Source: Adlercreutzia sp. ZJ141
GTDB taxonomy: Bacteria > Actinomycetota > Coriobacteriia > Coriobacteriales > Eggerthellaceae
DNA length: 44,653 nucleotides
NCBI RefSeq assembly: GCF_011038965.1
Contig: NZ_JAAKEB010000017.1
Coordinates: 1-44,653, forward strand
Direction of reading: 5' to 3'
Part shown: in pieces, positions 1 to 6,644 of the stretch
How the letters are laid out: every line of letters starts with the position of its first letter
Numbering within the stretch: position 1 is the first letter of the stretch
Program-made: the position numbers and the translations under genes
The notes under the pieces: model-generated
Seen by the model: the letters and a program-made list of their open reading frames with translations, nothing else
Databases searched by the model: none
What the model was told of the DNA's origin: nothing

Positions 1-60
1 TGCGATCTGGACCATCGCAGGCCCATCATAGGACAGGAAAGCCTTTTTCTGATTCTCATG
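1..60 (-). other. Possible coding remnant at the left edge
   Basis: The minus strand is open from base 60 to base 1 and encodes a protein-like stretch with the core F-L-S-Y-D-G-P-A. A TGA directly upstream (61-63) leaves no start codon, so this could only be an internal piece of a damaged gene. The Y-D-G core recalls the peroxide-stress protein YaaA, but 20 residues are too few to be sure. The window ends here. Confidence 0.2.
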
Positions 61-63
61 TCA

Positions 64-108
64 GCGGTACGGTTTAACCGTCTACCGCACCACAGGCATA
101 GCCTGTGG
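64..108. repeat. Two back-to-back hairpins
   Basis: Bases 64-88 form a hairpin with arms GCGGTA/TACCGC and CGGTT/AACCG, with a 2-nt bulge. Bases 90-108 form a second, perfect 8-bp hairpin (CCACAGGC, loop ATA, GCCTGTGG). No T-run follows on either strand, so simple Rho-independent termination is not obvious. They lie downstream of the minus-strand XRE gene and could end its transcript or be an extragenic palindromic element. The rest of 1-257 shows nothing else I can support. Confidence 0.45.
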
Positions 109-257
109 GTTTCTCACATGGCGCTAAACGCACTCCTGGGGGATACGCTTACCCCCGCATACAATCTCGCGAAAATTACAACGCCCATAATGAGACAACG
201 CAGCTGCCGATGCAGTGACACATCAGCATACTCTTCGGGTGTGCTTGGCAACCCTTC

Positions 258-512
258 TCAGTGAAGATGCGATGGCCTATTCCTCTGTGTGAACGCGAAA
301 TCATCAGAAAGGCCCAGCAGAAAGTCTGACGAGCAATGGAGCGTCTTTGATAAGGCTACGACGTCGTTGGCGCTTGGTACGTAGCGCGCTGTCTCCCAGT
401 TGGAAATGGTCTGACCAGAAACGCCGATTTCCCGGCCGAGCTCAGCCTGATTGAGCTGCGCTGCCTTGCGAGCAAATGCAATACGCGACCCGATGAGCCG
501 TCTTTCATCCAT
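258..512 (-). CDS. XRE-family HTH regulator (small)
   Basis: An 84-residue cytoplasmic protein that is almost entirely a lambda-Cro/XRE helix-turn-helix. The helices fall at about residues 5-60, including the typical 'LNQAELGREIGVS' turn and a W-E-x-A-R-Y-x-P recognition end. I chose the ATG at 512 because AAAGGG lies 8 nt upstream; an in-frame ATG at 527 would add five residues without a better ribosome-binding site. It is divergent from a second small XRE gene at 638, so the roughly 125-bp gap is probably a shared control region. Single-domain proteins like this usually act as dimeric repressors of neighbouring genes or of themselves. The target here is unknown. Confidence 0.85.
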   Translation of the reverse strand: MDERRLIGSRIAFARKAAQLNQAELGREIGVSGQTISNWETARYVPSANDVVALSKTLHCSSDFLLGLSDDFAFTQRNRPSHLH

Positions 513-637
513 GTCAACCCTTTCCAACGTGTCTAGAGAAAATCCTACTAGAAAGGAGAAAAAAGCAGCTTACTGCAAAGTGTATTTATAAGATTGTTTA
601 TAATCATCCTAAGAAAATACAGAAAGTGAGTTTGAGT
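513..637. promoter_or_regulatory. Divergent promoter region between two XRE genes
   Basis: AT-rich intergenic DNA. A consensus -10 box TATAAT lies at 599-604, reading toward the plus-strand gene whose ATG is at 638. A near-repeat TTTATAA precedes it. No convincing -35 box is visible at 17 bp. The minus-strand gene must start its transcript in the same interval, so mutual or self-regulation by the two HTH proteins is plausible but inferred. Confidence 0.45.
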
Positions 638-856
638 ATGGCTTCGGAAGGCTTTAAGCGCTGTCGTCAGCGAGCGAACATGTCTCTCCACGAGGCAGCA
701 GAGAAGCTTGAGGTATCACCGTGTGACCTCGCTCGGTTTGAGGAAGGGGAAAAAGAACCTGATGCGCTTGTTGTCAGACAGATGGCGCTCGTATACAGCT
801 GCACCTGCGACGAGCTGCTAGGGATCGAAAGCACACGGCATCAACCGGTCGAGTAG
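638..856 (+). CDS. XRE-family HTH protein (small, degenerate)
   Basis: A 72-residue protein made of one Cro/C1-type helix-turn-helix: 'MSLHEAAEKLEVSP' forms the turn, followed by L-A-R-F-E-x-G and a P-D-A-L stretch. It ends after the fifth helix with a short tail and has no effector domain. An in-frame GTG at 626 would add four residues; the ATG at 638 is preferred because AAGTGAG lies upstream at a reasonable distance. It is divergent from the XRE gene at 258-512, and its recognition helix differs from that one, so the two probably read different operators. The lipoprotein gene at 936 lies 79 bp downstream in the same direction and may share the promoter. Confidence 0.75.
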   Translation: MASEGFKRCRQRANMSLHEAAEKLEVSPCDLARFEEGEKEPDALVVRQMALVYSCTCDELLGIESTRHQPVE

Positions 857-935
857 CTGAAGATCCGAATAAGAACGTAAGCATGCCATCGCTACGGAAA
901 AAGGCGATGGTATGCGAAAAGAAAGGAGAATTGTC

Positions 936-1820
936 ATGAGAACAAAAACTAGACAGCGTTTGATCGTCGTAAGCCTGTTTTTCGCGGCGTTGGTATCGCT
1001 TGCACTTGTTGGTTGTGGGGGCGACGGAAATACCACACCCTCTCAAAGCGATGACAAGACGGGAGACTCAACTCCTAGCAAGGATGCCATAAAAATAGAT
1101 GACATACTCTGGTCCGTTGACGGCATAATCGAGGATGGCTACAGGCGCGTTGCCATGCAGTACGTTAACAATACCGACTATGTTATAGCCAATGTCCAAA
1201 TGGAGTTCAGAGTCAAACCCGATGCTTCCGATGAGCAACTTGAGAGCGCATTTGCGAGCATGAAAGACGAGACATGGTGCCCAGACCCTGTTGGAGATGT
1301 GAAACAGGATGGTATGTGGTGTGAGTGCCCTATTCCTGTTGAGCCTGGCGGTAGCTCTGCTCCAGGTACATTGGAGGTTGGAATCACCTACATAAACGAT
1401 ATTGCTCAATATGAGTTGATGGATCTTGACATGATTCGAATTCAGTACATTAGCGAAGGGAAAATGTACGAGGAATACTACGATTTCAAATCGGACTCAT
1501 ACAGCTTGTCACAAACCGTTATCGACGTGAATCAATGGTCGGATAGCGAAATGAGCGCTCTAGTTCCGAGATTCAGCTCGGGTTACGTCGTGGACATCAA
1601 CGACTTTACTGATCAATTTAGCTTTGATGCAATAGGCGTGACGCAGGAGGAATTCGAGGCGTACGTCGAGGAGTGTAAAGGAATGGGATTCACCACCGAT
1701 CCCACCTTCACTGACTCGACGTATTATGCAGAGGATAGCGAGGGACTGTATGATTTCAGCTTGTTCTACTCTGCTGATCACCAGAAGATGAACCTGATCC
1801 TTAATCGCAACAACCAGTAA
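936..1820 (+). CDS. Secreted lipoprotein with C-terminal DUF6591-like domain
   Basis: About 294 residues. The N-terminus is a lipoprotein signal peptide (R-T-K-T-R-Q-R, a hydrophobic stretch, then lipobox L-V-G-C) followed by a Ser/Thr/Asp-rich linker, so the mature protein should be lipid-anchored outside the membrane. The middle (about residues 55-190) is beta-rich and resembles a FxLYD-type domain. The last 85 residues start with W-S-D-S-E-M and resemble a small domain common in Firmicute and actinobacterial lipoproteins (DUF6591-like; family assignment from memory). The start is the ATG at 936, which has GAAAGGAG at ideal spacing; an ATG at 912 is in frame but has no ribosome-binding site and would bury the signal peptide. 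Function unknown. Confidence 0.8.
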   Translation: MRTKTRQRLIVVSLFFAALVSLALVGCGGDGNTTPSQSDDKTGDSTPSKDAIKIDDILWSVDGIIEDGYRRVAMQYVNNTDYVIANVQMEFRVKPDASDEQLESAFASMKDETWCPDPVGDVKQDGMWCECPIPVEPGGSSAPGTLEVGITYINDIAQYELMDLDMIRIQYISEGKMYEEYYDFKSDSYSLSQTVIDVNQWSDSEMSALVPRFSSGYVVDINDFTDQFSFDAIGVTQEEFEAYVEECKGMGFTTDPTFTDSTYYAEDSEGLYDFSLFYSADHQKMNLILNRNNQ

Positions 1821-2178
1821 ACCAAGCTCAAACCGCTAATGAAAAAGTAGCTTGGCTATCTGGCATGGATCTACCGATGAGCTGAAGCTCTGTTTTCTTT
1901 GACAAGAGAACCTTTGATAACGAGCGTTCCTAATGCTTCAAAACCCGCGCAATTAATTCACGGTGATAAGCAAGCGGATTCTCATAGTATTGAAAATGAG
2001 GTAGACCTGCCGCTTGATAAAGAAGCATACTGCGATCGTGCTGGAAATTGTTGACCCAGCTGACTTTGATGGTCAGCTGGGTTGCGTTATGAAGAGATTC
2101 GATCAAGCGATAGTTATACGGTAGGTTCGACCGCCGTAAGGCTGTCCGGAGACAAACGACCTTATAGCAGACGTATCG
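1821..2178. other. Intergenic stretch with one strong hairpin
   Basis: No ORF here is supported. Bases 2054-2064 and 2072-2082 form a perfect 11-bp stem (ACCCAGCTGAC / GTCAGCTGGGT) with a 7-nt loop. Neither strand has a T-run beside it. It lies between the lipoprotein gene and the tiny minus-strand ORF ending at 2179, so it could serve as a two-way transcription or mRNA-stability barrier. Confidence 0.5.
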
Positions 2179-2277
2179 CTAGAGTCGAATATCGATGATG
2201 TCTAAAGAACTAGCTAGCAACACTACGACGATGATGGCGATTGCTATGCCAATAACTACAGGTAGAGCCTTCTTCAT
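2179..2277 (-). CDS. 32-aa single-pass membrane microprotein
   Basis: ATG at 2275-2277, TAG at 2179-2181. The product begins M-K-K-A-L-P and then has about 20 consecutive hydrophobic residues rich in Ile and Val (V-V-I-G-I-A-I-A-I-I-V-V-V-L-L), ending with a short acidic/basic tail. That is one transmembrane helix with an inside-positive N-terminus. AAGGGG lies 7 nt upstream of the ATG, a good ribosome-binding site. The upstream region contains a plausible promoter (TTGCAA, 16 bp, TATTAT on the minus strand) shared with the divergent cassette at 2373. Composition and signals suggest a real gene. No known family is recognised, and it could also be a type I toxin-like or small regulatory membrane peptide. 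Confidence 0.5.
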   Translation of the reverse strand: MKKALPVVIGIAIAIIVVVLLASSLDIIDIRL

Positions 2278-2304
2278 GAGAACCCCTTTAAGCCCAATTG
2301 ATTA

Positions 2305-2372
2305 TCGATAGCAATATAATATTGCGGATAGCTATTATTGCAATATGAATAGCTAGTTGTAAGGAGGCGAAC
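2305..2372. promoter_or_regulatory. Divergent promoter/operator with AT-rich palindromes
   Basis: Bases 2311-2325 form a perfect palindrome (GCAATAT-A-ATATTGC). Just right of it GCTATT...AATAGC form a second inverted pair, and GCAATAT recurs once more. The region separates the minus-strand microprotein from the plus-strand cassette starting with a TTG at 2373. On the minus strand TTGCAA-N16-TATTAT, and on the plus strand TTGCGG-N16-TATGAA, are reasonable promoters. The palindromes overlap both, as expected of a repressor site. AAGGAGG at 2361-2367 is the ribosome-binding site that decides the TTG start. Confidence 0.5.
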
Positions 2373-2552
2373 TTGGAAGCCAACGACCGAAGGCAAAGAG
2401 AATTACCCGATACCGCAACGGAACAGCAGATCTACCTCGAAGAGGCGCATAAGGCCAGGATTGAAGCCGAAACTAAGCGCGATAAACAAATCGAAAGAAG
2501 AGCTTCGAGGAAGAGAGTTCGCAGTGCCATAAAAAGATACCCGCAAAAATGA
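2373..2552 (+). CDS. 59-aa highly charged protein, TTG start
   Basis: The ORF begins with TTG at 2373, six nucleotides after a perfect AAGGAGG, and stops with TGA at 2550-2552, overlapping the ATG of the next gene in an ATGA arrangement. The product is rich in Glu, Arg, Lys and Gln with almost no hydrophobic core (E-E-A-H-K-A-R-I-E-A-E-T-K-R), so it is predicted to be one long amphipathic or coiled-coil helix with a very basic C-terminus. Tight overlap means translational coupling to the DUF4230 gene, so it is probably the first gene of a four-gene operon (2373-4981). It might contact DNA, RNA or acidic phospholipid, but I recognise no family. Confidence 0.6.
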   Translation: MEANDRRQRELPDTATEQQIYLEEAHKARIEAETKRDKQIERRASRKRVRSAIKRYPQK

Positions 2553-3142
2553 AGCTTGTAATCATCTTGGTTTTTTTGATGGCAGTGCTTTTGTTTCTCG
2601 GATTCGCTCTGCCAGCCTTACTGGACGACGACGAGACCCTATACCTCTCTGAAACAACGCTGAAAGAAGCGGTGAACGTAGAAGACCTGACTGTAATCAA
2701 ATACACGTATAAAGGCATTGCCGAAAAGGAGAGCGAGTTTCTTTGGCTTGAGACAGTGGATTATCGCGTAAAGTATGAAGCTCAGGTTCCCGTGAGCTAC
2801 GATATGTCAGCCATAGGATTCTCTACAGACGAAGACAATAAAACCGTCACCGCTTATCTTCCAGATGCCGAGATAGGAACTCCCGTGCTCGACGAGACGA
2901 AGCTCGGGTATCTCCCAGAGAATCCTGACGCAAACATAGGTGATGTTTTGGCTCTCTGCAAAGAAGATGCCACCAATGAAATCAATCAAAAGGCGGATGC
3001 GATACGAAAAGAAGCGCTCAAGAGTCTGCAGAGTACCGTAGAGGCTCTTACAATGCCCCTCTTAAACGAAGAATACCAGCTGGAATTCAAGAGCTTGTCT
3101 GAGTATAACGAATCCGAAGGAGGATCAAATGAAGCTGAATAA
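2549..3142 (+). CDS. DUF4230 protein, membrane-anchored
   Basis: 197 residues. An N-terminal hydrophobic helix (about residues 3-24) with no lipobox anchors a DUF4230 domain on the outer face. The domain runs from the L-T-V-I-K-Y-T-Y-K-G strand through V-T-A-Y-L-P-D-A-E-I (the conserved 'lP.aei' strand) to a long alpha-helical segment rich in Lys and Ala, and a final strand Y-Q-L-E-F. The start ATG overlaps the stop of the 59-aa gene, and the 3' end overlaps the next gene by 14 bp, so the three are coupled. The next gene encodes a diverged paralogue anchored by lipid. DUF4230 proteins are widespread and uncharacterised. Two dissimilar copies side by side suggest a heteromeric surface complex, which is inference. 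Confidence 0.8.
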   Translation: MKLVIILVFLMAVLLFLGFALPALLDDDETLYLSETTLKEAVNVEDLTVIKYTYKGIAEKESEFLWLETVDYRVKYEAQVPVSYDMSAIGFSTDEDNKTVTAYLPDAEIGTPVLDETKLGYLPENPDANIGDVLALCKEDATNEINQKADAIRKEALKSLQSTVEALTMPLLNEEYQLEFKSLSEYNESEGGSNEAE

Positions 3143-3710
3143 GGTCATTTGCGTTTTGCTAATCGCTCTTGTCACTTCCTTTAGCTTGTCCTCCTGCGTC
3201 GAAGAGAAGAAACCAAATTTTTCCGGATGCAAGAAGGTTGCTGAATTGGCCACTTTAGAATGTACGTTTCATAACGTTGCTGAGATTTTCAATGATGGAA
3301 CTGATATGCTCTTCGGCATCAACGTTGGCTACAAAAAAGCTTGGTTTGAGTATGACGGCAAGATTACTATCGGTATTGATGCATCGAAGGTGAGTATCGA
3401 GGCCCCCGATGCTAACGGGCTCGTGATCATCCATATCCCCAATGCGCAGGTTCTTGGACTTCCGGATGCAGATGAAACGACTTTTTCAGACATATACAGC
3501 GAAAAGGGATTACTCACTAAAATCGAAATGGTAGATCAAGAAAAAGCATACGAAGCTGCACAAGCGGAAATGAAACAGTCTGCCGAAAATAACCCAGACC
3601 TAATGTGGCAAGCGCGAAGCCATGCTGAAACGATTCTCGAGCAATATGTCATTAAAGTTGGTGAATCGCTTGGCCAAAGCTATAAGGTAGAGTTCGCAGA
3701 CGCGGTGTAG
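3129..3710 (+). CDS. DUF4230 lipoprotein
   Basis: 193 residues. The signal peptide has a lipobox L-S-S-C (Cys at about residue 23), so the protein is lipid-anchored on the cell surface. The rest is a DUF4230 domain parallel to its upstream neighbour: T-L-E-C-T-F-H-N-V strand, then D-G-K-I-T-I-G-I-D, then L-V-I-I-H-I-P-N-A-Q-V (the hallmark strand), a Glu/Ala-rich helix, and a closing strand Y-K-V-E-F. It starts inside the end of the previous gene; GAAGGAGG at 3117-3124 fits the ATG at 3129. It differs from its neighbour in anchoring mode and in most residues, so the duplication is old. It is followed after 47 bp by the 407-aa gene. Confidence 0.8.
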   Translation: MKLNKVICVLLIALVTSFSLSSCVEEKKPNFSGCKKVAELATLECTFHNVAEIFNDGTDMLFGINVGYKKAWFEYDGKITIGIDASKVSIEAPDANGLVIIHIPNAQVLGLPDADETTFSDIYSEKGLLTKIEMVDQEKAYEAAQAEMKQSAENNPDLMWQARSHAETILEQYVIKVGESLGQSYKVEFADAV

Positions 3711-3757
3711 TACGAGATTCGGTACTCAGTGGTGTCTGCACGCAGAACAAGAAGCTG

Positions 3758-4981
3758 GTGCGAAGAATGAGAGAAGTAGACAGCGGGAAGCAATCTGAGA
3801 TCATCAAAGCCGTGGCTGAAATAACGCCCTTTTCAAAAAGATCGGAAATTGACATTAAGTCGAGCCGCATGACCGAGATTCCTCTTGCCCAAATTGCGAT
3901 GGGAGTCGGGGCAGTGGCAAGTTTATCGGACGCATTCAGGATCGTTACCACAACGGTCGATGCAAGCGTTCTGGGTGCTGGTGGGCCTGGAATCTACAAA
4001 CTGTCGTTTCCGAATGGCGTGACAGGCGCTCTTGCTCAATTCCGTGACGGATCAGGGTTTCTTGGCAGCATCATGGATAGGGGCGTTGTTGGCCAGGCAC
4101 GACTCAACCCCATTGACAACTTACCTATGACGACGACGGTGCCTATAGACCCGATGATGATTGCTGTTGCGATTGCTGTTGCGAGCATCGACAAGAAACT
4201 CGATAAGATCATAGAGCTTCAGGATAAAATAATCGATTTCTTAGAACGGGATAAAAAAGCAGAACTCGAAGCGAGCCTCCATGCGCTCAACGACATTCGC
4301 TATTCGTATCAGCATAACTGGAACGACGAATCTTTCACTCGTGCCAGTCTTGTTCGGATCATGGATGAGAAGAAGTGCGCGAAAAGAAATGTTGTGTTCT
4401 ATTCTGGTCGCGTGAAGGATCGGGCGGCCAAAAAGGATCTGATTCATTTCGACTTCAGCACGGATTCCAAACTCAAAGAGATGCAAGATGATTTCGATCA
4501 GTATCGCTTGGCTCTCTATTTGTACTCATATGCTTCATTTCTAGAGGTCATACTGCTTAGGCAGTTCTCTGAAGGATATATAAGCTCGGTGACCACTGAC
4601 ATCGAAGAGCACGTTCTTCAGTATCGGCTCGTCTATACCGATTGCTACAACTTGCTCGAGGCGTATTCAAAGCGTTCGGTGGAGACCTTCGCAAAGGGTG
4701 CCGCTGGTTTTGCCCTCAAAGGGCTGGGAAATGCTGTCAAGAGGATTCCCGTTATCGAAAAAGGTTCTGTCGATGAAGCCCTCTTGTCTGCGGGTGAAGC
4801 GGTTTCTAGCGCAAAGGAGTCACATGCTGAAAAGGCCTTGGGGCTTTTTGTGGAGAACAAGAATTGTGGAGCTCAACCATTTGTAGACACAGTGAAAACC
4901 ATCGGTCGGTTGTGCAACGATCCTATTGAGTTTCTTATAGATGGCGACGAAATGTATCTTCTCGAAGAAACGAACGGCTGA
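3758..4981 (+). CDS. 407-aa protein of unknown function, last gene of DUF4230 cassette
   Basis: I do not recognise a family. The N-terminal 45 residues are charged. About residues 45-65 are small and hydrophobic (I-A-M-G-V-G-A-V-A-S-L), and residues 75-125 are Gly-rich. A second hydrophobic run (P-M-M-I-A-V-A-I-A-V-A-S-I) is followed directly by a strong coiled coil (D-K-K-L-D-K-I-I-E-L-Q-D-K-I-I-D-F-L-E-R-D). The C-terminal 230 residues are mixed helices with no signal peptide. Two short hydrophobic runs beside a coiled coil resemble membrane-inserting or oligomerising proteins. The start is uncertain: GTG 3758 is the first codon after an in-frame stop and the ATG at 3767 is an alternative; neither has a strong ribosome-binding site. 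Position and strand make it part of the DUF4230 operon. Confidence 0.6.
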   Translation: MRRMREVDSGKQSEIIKAVAEITPFSKRSEIDIKSSRMTEIPLAQIAMGVGAVASLSDAFRIVTTTVDASVLGAGGPGIYKLSFPNGVTGALAQFRDGSGFLGSIMDRGVVGQARLNPIDNLPMTTTVPIDPMMIAVAIAVASIDKKLDKIIELQDKIIDFLERDKKAELEASLHALNDIRYSYQHNWNDESFTRASLVRIMDEKKCAKRNVVFYSGRVKDRAAKKDLIHFDFSTDSKLKEMQDDFDQYRLALYLYSYASFLEVILLRQFSEGYISSVTTDIEEHVLQYRLVYTDCYNLLEAYSKRSVETFAKGAAGFALKGLGNAVKRIPVIEKGSVDEALLSAGEAVSSAKESHAEKALGLFVENKNCGAQPFVDTVKTIGRLCNDPIEFLIDGDEMYLLEETNG

Positions 4982-5020
4982 TCAAGCTTGGATCAAAAGC
5001 GACATTCCGAATGCAGATGA

Positions 5021-5579
5021 TTACTGGGTTGGCTGTAAAGAGACGCTTTCCAATCGGGCGATGAGCTCCTGCTTTGCATGGATGTCGACTTTACAATTAA
5101 TACTGCGGTGTGGGTGCGAGCAGTGGAATTGGATATACAAAGCTGATCCTCGACAACCGTAAGACTTTGGCCGCGAGCTAGCAACCGCAGCACATAGGGG
5201 TTGCGGACGGCGTCTTTGGGCTCCTGGTAGACCACGCCCTCATTGGCGAGCGCCAGGATGTCGGCGCTCCGCGCGTCGTCGCGCGCGTTGAGCGTCCTCT
5301 CAAACAGCATGCTGTTCATCGGGCGACGGAGCTCCCGCACGCTCCACCCGGAATTGGCCGCCTCGCGCTCGTAGAAGGAGCGTTTGAGGTCGTCGTCCAC
5401 ACCCAGTAGCTCACAGTAATGCGACCATGTCAATTTAACAGACAGCGTCTGTTGTTTCTGGTGAGTGAGATAGAAGCGACGCATGTACTGGAGGTTCATC
5501 ACCGAAAAGCCCTTACCGAGTCGATCGGTGAGCAGCTAGGAGAGTCGCCGGAGCGTACCCTCTCCATATTCCGCCCTGC
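5021..5579 (-). pseudogene. Decayed YhcG (DUF1016) N-domain fused to a LuxR-HTH tail
   Basis: Reading right to left, the minus strand encodes G-R-A-E-Y-G-E-G-T-L-R-R-L-S, an in-frame TAG (5536-5538), then L-G-K-G-F-S-V-M-N-L-Q-Y-M-R-R-F-Y-L. This is the conserved N-terminal domain of YhcG-type (DUF1016) nuclease proteins and continues to D-A-V-R-N-P-Y-V-L. At that point the sequence becomes a LuxR-type helix-turn-helix (L-R-L-L-A-R-G-Q-S-L, then I-S-N-S-T-A-R-T-H). A one-base loss near 5092-5098 shifts the frame; the normal LuxR end (K-V-D-I-H-A-K-Q-E-L-I-A-R-L) continues in the neighbouring frame to a TAA at 5021. The YhcG catalytic domain is absent. It is non-functional and a chimera of two unrelated genes. 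Confidence 0.75.
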
Positions 5580-5752
5580 CACATTGGCTAGTCGCCGGGG
5601 GTGCGAGGGGTTATTACTCACCACATCCTCCCTACAATTACCGAGAACAAAGCGTGCGAATAATCAGCAGAAGCCAACCGCCTGGCTGGTAACTCACTTT
5701 GGTACCAACAGCCACTAAAATGTCCAATCTCCCCTTTGCCACTTCCCAATCG

Positions 5753-6484
5753 CTAGTGCTTCGAAGCGTAGTCGTGGTCGTATCCAGGAACGTCCATGTG
5801 TGATATCTGCCAGAAGTACAGGCTTGCAACGGTGCAATAGGGGGTAAAACGTCGGCGATACTTCTCGAACAATTCCCTACTTACGACCCTATGATGATAT
5901 ACCATGCGGATTCCGCGATGTATACCAACATCGTCGAAGGCGAACACGTTCATCCTGTTCATGCTGAAGATTAGAATCATTTCCGCAGTCCATCTTCCAA
6001 CGCCCCTTAGCGATGTGAGGGCCTTGATAGCCGCTTCGTCATCCATGCCCTCCAGCTCGCCTATATCGAACTCACCCGATAGGACCGCATTGGCAAAGGA
6101 CTTGATGTAGCCCGCCTTGCGAAACGTCATACCGCAACCCTGAAGGTCGTCGATGCTCAGGGCGCCAACAGCTTCGGGTGTTATGGGGTCACCAGTTTTT
6201 TCTGTAAGACGACCGAGAACGGTTTTGAGCGCCGATGTTGAAATCTGTTGGCCGACGATGCTCTTCACAACCGAGGTGAACACGTCCCCATCCATGGGAC
6301 GGCGAATGCTGCCAACAGTCTCGATGACACGTGCCAGCTTTTTGTCCTTCGACATCAGATATTCGATTGCTTCGGCGTCGTATTGGAAGAAGCCAGGCTC
6401 GTTGCAGCTGTACATCACGTGCCTTTCGCTCGGGTCATCCACCAATTGTGTCATTAGACGTGACCCAATGTCGCCCAATCTCAC
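5753..6484 (-). CDS. AlkA-type DNA-3-methyladenine glycosylase (HhH-GPD)
   Basis: A cytoplasmic base-excision repair enzyme that removes alkylated purines. The helix-hairpin-helix is L-T-S-L-R-G-V-G-R-W-T-A-E-M (about residues 156-169), followed after F-A-F by the catalytic-position Asp pair D184/D185; S-I-V-G-Q-Q-I-S near residue 76 is the family's characteristic helix. It lacks the N-terminal TBP-like domain of E. coli AlkA, like the short Gram-positive enzymes. The frame opens with GTG at 6484, but family-like sequence begins near F-F-Q-Y-D-A-E-A-I-E-Y-L, so the true start may be a later ATG (for example 6454 or 6415). It stands alone between the YhcG remnant and the reductase. No cofactor motif is expected. 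Confidence 0.85.
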   Translation of the reverse strand: MRLGDIGSRLMTQLVDDPSERHVMYSCNEPGFFQYDAEAIEYLMSKDKKLARVIETVGSIRRPMDGDVFTSVVKSIVGQQISTSALKTVLGRLTEKTGDPITPEAVGALSIDDLQGCGMTFRKAGYIKSFANAVLSGEFDIGELEGMDDEAAIKALTSLRGVGRWTAEMILIFSMNRMNVFAFDDVGIHRGIRMVYHHRVVSRELFEKYRRRFTPYCTVASLYFWQISHMDVPGYDHDYASKH

Positions 6485-6598
6485 CCAAAATAGGCAATAT
6501 CACTACAACAAAATCTAACTACATAGGGGCCGTATCCGCTGGTCATTAGCGAATATAGCCTCTTACAACTGTCAAACTTGAATGAACACTGATTGATT

Positions 6599-6633
6599 GA
6601 ACAACAAAGCCACAGCACGTGGCCTTGTTGTTC
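6599..6633 (-). terminator. Strong hairpin terminator of the reductase gene
   Basis: A 15-bp stem (bases 6599-6613 with 6619-6633, one G-T wobble) with a 5-nt loop lies 12 bp beyond the reductase stop on the minus strand. The 3' arm ends in a T-rich stretch CTTTGTTGTT, which can serve as the U-tract. It is the natural end of the aldo/keto reductase transcript. Confidence 0.7.
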
Positions 6634-6644
6634 AGCCTTATAAG

